From S015-6 sp964479535 (GTDB lineage Bacteria; Desulfobacterota; DSWW01): a stretch of DNA of 64,000 nt. The position numbers and the translations under genes are program-made. The stretch spans positions 16,990 through 80,989 of the forward strand of contig CAYZMM010000025.1 in NCBI GenBank assembly GCA_964479535.1, read 5' to 3'. The notes under the pieces are model-generated. The model worked only from the letters and a program-made list of their open reading frames with translations, was not told the DNA's origin and did no database searches. Positions 58,903 through 64,000 of the stretch are shown here, in pieces; positions within the stretch are counted from its first letter, which is position 1; every line of letters begins with the position of its first letter.

Positions 58903-60240
58903 TCAGTTCTCTATTGGATGAAGTCCGCGCTTGATCCTTCTCCTGAAGTACATATTGGCCCTTAAGGGAATCAGGATTGCACGCAACCCTTTCTTGAGGG
59001 TGTTCCGGTTCAGGATGCGTCTGCAAATGGACCAAAAGGAATAGAATTGTCTGTATATGGTCCAATAAAGCTGTTGTAGTTCTTCCGGCTTGAAGTTTCT
59101 GGGTGCGAAGGTGACTTTGGTCCCGTCCTGGCAGTCCCAGTTCTGATCAATGATTCGACCCTGTTCCGAGAACTGTTCCCTGAGGCGGGTTCCGGGAAGG
59201 ACCATGATCAAGTAGAATTGCGCCGCGCTCGCTTTGAGACGGATGAGTCCGCGAACCATATCCCTCAGGCTGGCCTCAGTATCGGAGTCAAGACCGATCA
59301 TCATACTTGCCATTACGCGGATACCAACGCTGGAGAAGTCTGAAAACAACCTCTCGTAGTCCGCTCTCATGTTGATCTGCTTTTTTATGTCGCTCAGGTT
59401 CTGATCCGAGAAACTTTCTATTCCCACATAAACGGATGTGCATCCCGCGCTTGCCATATCGGAGATCACATCCTCTGCTTCTTGGATATTTGTGCTTACC
59501 TGGCAACTCCATGAGAAGTTCTCCTTCCGAAGAAGACTCAGGAGATCCCTAGTGTAGGATGTGTTTGCTATGAAGTTATCATCGGTGAAGAAAATCCTGT
59601 TTGTGCCCAAGGCCTTGATATGCGAAAGCTCTGCCTGAACGTTTTCGATTGGCTTGGTTCGAATTCTAGGGCCCCAAAAACGAGTAACGCTGCAGAAACT
59701 GCAATTGAACGGGCACCCTCGAGTTGTCTGTACGGGAATGCGCGGCAGACTGCTACCCGATGATCTTCTGTAACGCTCGAGCTTCATGAGTTCATAGCGG
59801 GGCAGGACCTTTGCCTGTAAGTTTGGGAAGTCCGTTGCCACATACTGTTCTTTCAGTCGCTCACTTCCATGGTCTTCCAGAATCCTGACCCACAAGTCTT
59901 CTGCTTCCCCTACTAGAATACTGTCTGCATGCTCTCGTGCCTCATCGGGCATCGCTGAGACATGGATCCCCCCCATTACCACCGTCTTGCCTCTGTGACG
60001 CAACTGATCGGCAATTTGGTAGGCTCGATTTATTTGACTCGTTATACCCGTAATCCCAATCAACTCGGCATGCGTGTCAAGATTCACCTCTTCCACGCTC
60101 TCGTCACATATCTCCACGGAAAAGTCCTTTGGAGTCAGACCTGCGATTGTGGGCAAAGTCAGAGGAAGCATATACGGTTTCACCCGCCGTTCCGTTCTCG
60201 TTCTGCCCCGCTTCATCGGGTGTATCAAGAGAATCTTCAT
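58903..60240 (-). CDS. B12-binding-domain/radical SAM protein
   Basis: A 445-residue protein of the BchE-like class. The N-terminal cobalamin-domain region (1-160) runs MKILLIHPMKRGRTRTERR to GKTVVMGGIHVSAMPDEARE and ILVGEAEDLWVRILED. The radical SAM core begins TTRGCPFNCSFCSVTRFWG with the [4Fe-4S] cysteines 176, 180 and 183, then FFTDDNFIANTSYTRDLLSL, SVYVGIESFSDQNLSDIKKQ and MASMMIGLDSDTEASLRDM. No DxHxxG cobalamin loop is evident. Such enzymes methylate, oxidise or rearrange lipids, hopanoids and pigments. The start at 60240 has AAGGAGC upstream; an open frame extends further but lacks a site. It is convergent with the methyltransferase gene. Confidence 0.9.
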   Translation of the reverse strand: MKILLIHPMKRGRTRTERRVKPYMLPLTLPTIAGLTPKDFSVEICDESVEEVNLDTHAELIGITGITSQINRAYQIADQLRHRGKTVVMGGIHVSAMPDEAREHADSILVGEAEDLWVRILEDHGSERLKEQYVATDFPNLQAKVLPRYELMKLERYRRSSGSSLPRIPVQTTRGCPFNCSFCSVTRFWGPRIRTKPIENVQAELSHIKALGTNRIFFTDDNFIANTSYTRDLLSLLRKENFSWSCQVSTNIQEAEDVISDMASAGCTSVYVGIESFSDQNLSDIKKQINMRADYERLFSDFSSVGIRVMASMMIGLDSDTEASLRDMVRGLIRLKASAAQFYLIMVLPGTRLREQFSEQGRIIDQNWDCQDGTKVTFAPRNFKPEELQQLYWTIYRQFYSFWSICRRILNRNTLKKGLRAILIPLRANMYFRRRIKRGLHPIEN

Positions 60241-60665
60241 TCGGGCTCCTTCGTCGGAGCTGTGACAATCCGCAATATCCGTCTTTGAGGGCCGCTCAGG
60301 CCTCTGGCCTGCCAACTCAACCATGCCTGCGCCAAGTCCACATCGCCGGGGCCCTGCAGGCTGGAACATCGCAGACTCGGGAAATTGTGTCAAATCCCTG
60401 CCTATTCGGACAGCCCATCTGGTTGACGCAAGCCGTGTCTCCAGCGCTTCTTGGAACTCCCAAATTCCTTGAATTGAATAAAGAAAGTGAGGATACGTGT
60501 CGATAAAAGAAGAGAAATTCTCGCTTTATGGAGCAATTGGAAAGACCCCTCTTTGATCACATTCATAACGACGCAATGCATTGGAGTGCGAGAAATGTTG
60601 AGCGTATGTGGGGCTGTTCCTACTGCATTGAGGCGTCTGCGTATTTGAGTTGAACAGGTGAGCGG
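60241..60665. other. Gap between divergent radical SAM and kinase genes
   Basis: 425 bp of mixed composition. There is no clear promoter of consensus quality and no RNA gene. A 19-codon frame starting with GTG at about 60497 (reading SIKEEKFSLYGAIGKTP) has a GTGAGGA ahead of it but is too short to support. Confidence 0.4.
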
Positions 60666-63600
60666 GTGACTGAACTAGGTGCGGACCACAAGAAACCGGA
60701 ATTGTCGGGCGTAGCCATGCAGGCTGCCTTGCTCTACATGGAGGACCATCTGGGTTCGGAAGAGGTGATCTCCCTTCTTCGCGCCCATAATATAACCCGA
60801 GATTATCTGCTGGACCACAACAATTGGATTTCATTCGATTTTGCCTACAAGATCCTAGATACTCTTAAGGAGAAATTGGGAACGGAAAAGGCCTGTTGGG
60901 AAGCAGGTACGTATGCTTACCGGCCGGAGAGTCTGGGCCGGGCGGTGTGGACGGCCGCGAAGTCACTTGGCACACCTACCCTTACATTCAAACATACCGT
61001 GAATCACTCAAGAATCTACAATCGGGTCGGAACGTTCAAAATCCTCAGCACGAAGAAGAATCGGCTTGTTCTTGAATACCAGGCACATGCGGAATTCGGT
61101 GAGAGGGACAAGCTCTTCTGTCTGTACCGGATGGGCCAGTTTGCCTCCGTGCCGACGATCTGGGGCCTTCCTGTCGCCCATTGCAGGGAGCATAGTTGTA
61201 TCGCGAATGGAGACGACACCTGTACCTACGAGTTCATCTGGCAGGAAAGGGCCTCCTACCTCTATCCAATTCTCGGTATGGCCCTGGGAGGACTTCTCTC
61301 TCTCCCGACGCATTCCCTCTTTGGGCAGGGCTTAGGACTCTTGCCGTCTCTGAGTACTGCATATTTCGTACTTCTCGGCTATTTTGTCGGGAAAGTGTTT
61401 GGTCTGCGAAAGACCGTACGCCAGAACGTTCTGGTCAATCAAGAGCAGCAAACAGCACTCGAAAGCACGGTCAATTCCATGTCCGATAAGTATGTGGAAT
61501 TGCAGGCTTCCCAAAAAGAGCTCAAGCAGGCGCATAGGGAACTGGAGCAGCATCGTGATCACTTGGAGGATTTGGTACAGGAGCGAACCCAGGAGCTGGC
61601 GGAGAGCAAGGCCCAGCTAGAAGAGTCATACGAAAGGCTCCAGGACCTCGATCGGATGAAGATGAGCTTCTTCAACAATATCAGCCATGAGCTTCGAACA
61701 CCCCTTGCCCTGACCATTGGTCCGGTGGAGGCCATGCTCCAGGGAGAGAGGGGCTGCCTGGAAGTTGGACAGAGAGAGTACCTTCAGAACATTCACACCA
61801 ATTCAATGCGCTTGCTCAAGTTGATCAACAATCTACTCGATCTGGCGAAACTCGAAGAGGGTAGGGTGACCCTGCAATACGGGGCGTACAGCATTACCGA
61901 GTTTATCGAGGAAATCGTGACCTCTTTCAGAGTTGCCGGCGAAAAGAGGGGAATCCGGATACGGGCGGAGGGCGAATCCGGTCTTCCGCCGGTCTTTTTC
62001 GACCGGGACAAGATCGAAAAAGTACTGATCAACTTAATCGGAAATGCCCTGAAATTCACTCCTTCCGGAGGCCTCGTAGCCGTGCGTTGGGGACAAACGG
62101 ACGGCTTCACAAAGGTGTTCGTTGAGGATACCGGGCCGGGCATCGCCCCCGAGGCCCTCGACAGGGTCTTCGATCGATTCGTGCAGGCGGACGATTCGAT
62201 GAGCCGGAAGCACGGAGGGACGGGGATCGGCCTGGCGCTCGCCAAGGAGATCATCGAGCTGCACGAGGGCAAGATCGAGGCCGCCAACCGGCCGGAAGGG
62301 GGCGCCGTATTCTCCTTCACCCTCCCGCTGGATGAAAGGCAAGTGGAAGAGAAGTCAGAGGAGGATTCATCGCAGGACGGCTGGACCAAGTCATTGTTTC
62401 GTCAGGCTGCCTACGTGGAGGATGTTGAGCGTCAGGACAAATTGCTTGGAACCGAAGAGGTTTCAGAGGAACAGCCTGGTCTTCCGGAGGAAACGGATAG
62501 CGACGGGCGGACGGGTCGGCCTACTGTCTTCGTGGTTGAGGACAATCCGGACATGCGAGGGTTCCTTCGAGACAGTCTGTGTAAGGAATTCCGGGTTCAT
62601 ACAGCATTCGATGGGGAGGATGGGTGGCGGAAAGTGCAGAATCATGTCCCGGACCTCGTTGTTTCCGACATCATGATGCCTCACAAGAACGGGTATGAGC
62701 TTTGCGCGGCCATCAAAGGCGATCCAAGGCTCTGCCATGTACCCGTTCTGCTGCTGAGCTCCAAGAGCGAAATCGAGATGAAGGTGGAGGGTTTCGAGCA
62801 GGGTGCGGACGATTACCTGACCAAGCCGTTCAATCCCCGAGAGCTCGTCGCTCGGGCAAAGAATCTGATCCGGGTTCGGAAGCTCGAGAAAGAGATCCAT
62901 GAGAGGAATCGCGAGTTGGAGGAGGCGATTCAAGACCTGAAGGATGCACAGGTCCAGCTCATTCATTCGGAAAAGATGGCCTCTCTGGGTGTGCTATCCG
63001 CCGGTCTGGTCCATGAGATCAATAACCCCCTAAACGCCGCCACCAGCAGCCTACGGACCCTGGCTCGGTCCCTGGAACGTCTGCAGAAAGGCGTGGAATC
63101 GCCTGAGGAAGCGGGGGACAAGATGGAGCGGGTATCTAAGCGCGCCCTCCTCGGTTTGAAACGTTGTGAACAGATCATCTCAGGCCTAAAAGACTTCTCC
63201 CGAAAGGATATCGAGGGCAAGAAGGAAGAAGACATTCACAAGGGCTTGGAGTCGACGGTGGCCTTGCTGCCCCAAGAGCCTGGGTGGAATGTGCCCATTC
63301 ACCGCGACTACCGGTTCAATGGAACCGTTTACTGTCATTTGGGACAATTGAACCAGGTCTTCATGAACCTTCTGATCAACGCGCTTCAGGCGATCGACGG
63401 AGAAGGGGACATCTGGATCAGAACGGAAGAAGTCGGCGAGAACGTCGTCATTACGATTGAAGATACGGGTGAGGGCATCCCGGAGGAGACATTGCCACGA
63501 ATATTCGAGCCCTTCTACACTACCAAGGATATCGGAAAGGGTACCGGCTTGGGTTTGAGTATCTCCCACAAGATTATCGAGGATCATAAAGGTCGGTTCG

Positions 63601-63698
63601 AGGTTGAGAGTGCACCCGGCAGGGGCAGCAAATTCCAGATCATCCTGCCCACGAGAGCTCTCGACGGTCCAAGGGTGGGTGAGGCCTCACGGAGCTGA
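60666..63698 (+). CDS. V4R-containing hybrid histidine kinase with two kinase modules
   Basis: A 1010-residue signalling protein starting with GTG. N-terminal residues 15-190 form a heme-NO-binding/V4R-like sensor with cysteines 173, 178 and 186 in HCREHSCIANGDDTCTYEFI. Two or three membrane helices follow (LYPILGMALGGLLSLPTH; YFVLLGYFVGKVFG), then a coiled coil (about 255-325). The first kinase has NISHELRTPLAL (His341), the N-box NLIGNALKFTPSG and the G-box region GGTGIGLALAKEII. A receiver has VVEDNPDMRGF and DIMMPHKNGYEL with Asp668. A second kinase has GLVHEINNPLNAA (His783) and GKGTGLGLSISHKIIEDH. The two kinase modules around a receiver form a phosphorelay-like design. V4R domains bind small hydrophobic or metal ligands. 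The output partner is not in the window. Confidence 0.88.
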   Translation: MTELGADHKKPELSGVAMQAALLYMEDHLGSEEVISLLRAHNITRDYLLDHNNWISFDFAYKILDTLKEKLGTEKACWEAGTYAYRPESLGRAVWTAAKSLGTPTLTFKHTVNHSRIYNRVGTFKILSTKKNRLVLEYQAHAEFGERDKLFCLYRMGQFASVPTIWGLPVAHCREHSCIANGDDTCTYEFIWQERASYLYPILGMALGGLLSLPTHSLFGQGLGLLPSLSTAYFVLLGYFVGKVFGLRKTVRQNVLVNQEQQTALESTVNSMSDKYVELQASQKELKQAHRELEQHRDHLEDLVQERTQELAESKAQLEESYERLQDLDRMKMSFFNNISHELRTPLALTIGPVEAMLQGERGCLEVGQREYLQNIHTNSMRLLKLINNLLDLAKLEEGRVTLQYGAYSITEFIEEIVTSFRVAGEKRGIRIRAEGESGLPPVFFDRDKIEKVLINLIGNALKFTPSGGLVAVRWGQTDGFTKVFVEDTGPGIAPEALDRVFDRFVQADDSMSRKHGGTGIGLALAKEIIELHEGKIEAANRPEGGAVFSFTLPLDERQVEEKSEEDSSQDGWTKSLFRQAAYVEDVERQDKLLGTEEVSEEQPGLPEETDSDGRTGRPTVFVVEDNPDMRGFLRDSLCKEFRVHTAFDGEDGWRKVQNHVPDLVVSDIMMPHKNGYELCAAIKGDPRLCHVPVLLLSSKSEIEMKVEGFEQGADDYLTKPFNPRELVARAKNLIRVRKLEKEIHERNRELEEAIQDLKDAQVQLIHSEKMASLGVLSAGLVHEINNPLNAATSSLRTLARSLERLQKGVESPEEAGDKMERVSKRALLGLKRCEQIISGLKDFSRKDIEGKKEEDIHKGLESTVALLPQEPGWNVPIHRDYRFNGTVYCHLGQLNQVFMNLLINALQAIDGEGDIWIRTEEVGENVVITIEDTGEGIPEETLPRIFEPFYTTKDIGKGTGLGLSISHKIIEDHKGRFEVESAPGRGSKFQIILPTRALDGPRVGEASRS

Positions 63699-63776
63699 GC
63701 AAAATCGAGGCCGAGTGATTCCCCTTTCTCCACCAGAAGCCATTGGGCAGTGCTGATGCGAGGGCGTGTATTCCTA

Positions 63777-63950
63777 TTATGTGACAGAAGTGGTGGGTCC
63801 GGAATGCCTGTGCGAGGATCGCTCCGGTATGTTGTCCCCCACGACGGCCGGCAATGGAAGGCAGATCGAAAATTCGCTTCCATTTCCAGGTGTGCTCTTT
63901 AGCTCGATCCTGCCCCCATGGTCCTGGATGACCCGACTGGATATGCTTAG
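63777..63950 (-). pseudogene. C-terminal fragment of a histidine kinase, truncated
   Basis: The minus strand from 63950 to a TAA at 63777 reads LSISSRVIQDHGGRIELKST then GNGSEFSICLPLP, the end of a HATPase_c domain (the 'G-L-G-L-S-I-x-x-x-I-x-x-H-G-G' box and the final strand). Upstream of LSIS the kinase sequence stops at AGTAC (63949), where a different, A/T-rich sequence begins. The remnant has 58 codons and no start. The kinase lost its N-terminal part to an insertion. It faces the larger kinase gene that ends 78 bp away. Confidence 0.7.
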
Positions 63951-64000
63951 TACAAGTCGTCATAAATAAGGTGACGTATAATGCTTGCACAATTCACTAA
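63949..64000. mobile_element. Likely end of an insertion sequence running off the window
   Basis: Beginning with AGTACAAGTCGTCATAAATA, 30 bp match the inverted outer end of the element at 37765-37926 at 24 of 30 positions, and the boundary coincides with the breakpoint of the kinase fragment. The sequence then becomes A/T-rich (TATAATGCTTGCACAATTC) as expected upstream of a transposase gene. No transposase is visible because the window ends. Confidence 0.5.

Noticed and set aside
60497..60556. 19-codon frame SIKEEKFSLYGAIGKTP behind a GTGAGGA
   Set aside because: Too short and without similarity; could be chance in a less GC-rich gap.

Overview
The window is 64 kb of GC-rich DNA (about 60-62% G+C by eye) with compact, mostly operonic genes and no rRNA or tRNA that I can see. 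The gene content suggests a Gram-negative deltaproteobacterium-like organism (Desulfobacterota or a neighbouring uncultured lineage). It has outer-membrane barrels and lipoproteins, full enteric-type nitrogen control (GlnD, GlnE, two PII proteins, adenylylatable GlnA), several sigma-54 activators, a Bat/MoxR operon and a large hybrid histidine kinase. The lineage is inference; nothing here fixes it.

Layout. 1-1.9 kb: the C-terminally cut GNAT gene, a palindromic repeat, an M23 peptidase and a decayed CocE-type hydrolase fragment. 1.9-10.5 kb: two crotonases and an SCP2 protein face a four-gene DUF1329 / YCF48-like / MMPL / DUF1302 operon, probably an envelope system for a hydrophobic compound. 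10.7-11.3 kb: a small transaldolase. 11.8-25.3 kb: a nitrogen-control island in the order glnD, glnA, decayed pseudogene, ACT-extended glnE, glnB (minus), nifA-like activator, repeat-rich gap, amtB and glnK (minus). Sigma-54 promoters are visible before glnA and glnK. 25.7-36.4 kb: a large lipoprotein, an orphan LsrF homologue, a DUF3604/parvulin pair, mtnA-mtnP, a TPR protein and a second DUF1302-like barrel. 36.6-42.5 kb: aroB, a hotdog thioesterase, an MltD-type lytic transglycosylase, a DUF488 protein and a metallo-beta-lactamase-fold hydrolase. 42.5-53.9 kb (minus): moxR, DUF58, ppiC, BatD-like, batA, batB/C fusion, batD, batE, preceded by a sigma-54 activator whose receiver domain lacks the phospho-acceptor Asp. 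54.2-64 kb: a 949-residue multi-PilZ protein, a lower-GC set (epimerase, methyltransferase, B12/radical SAM), a V4R-kinase-receiver-kinase protein, and a histidine-kinase remnant cut by what looks like an insertion-sequence end at the right edge.

How the genes work together. The clearest functional unit is the nitrogen island: GlnD modifies GlnB and GlnK (both keep Tyr51), PII controls AmtB and the adenylyltransferase that modifies GlnA, and sigma-54 activators drive glnA and glnK-amtB. Its unusual member is the 1268-residue GlnE-like enzyme, with two ACT-like segments in an N-terminal extension, which could let it sense an amino acid directly.

The window also carries several classes of non-coding repeat: a hairpin family with a conserved core and re-paired stems, a MITE-like element of 267 bp, a second inverted-repeat element related to the IS end at 63.95 kb, and two strong isolated palindromes. 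These repeats and the triple-PilZ, V4R double-kinase and ACT-GlnE architectures are the best candidates for something undescribed. All functional calls are from reading the sequence; no database search was run.
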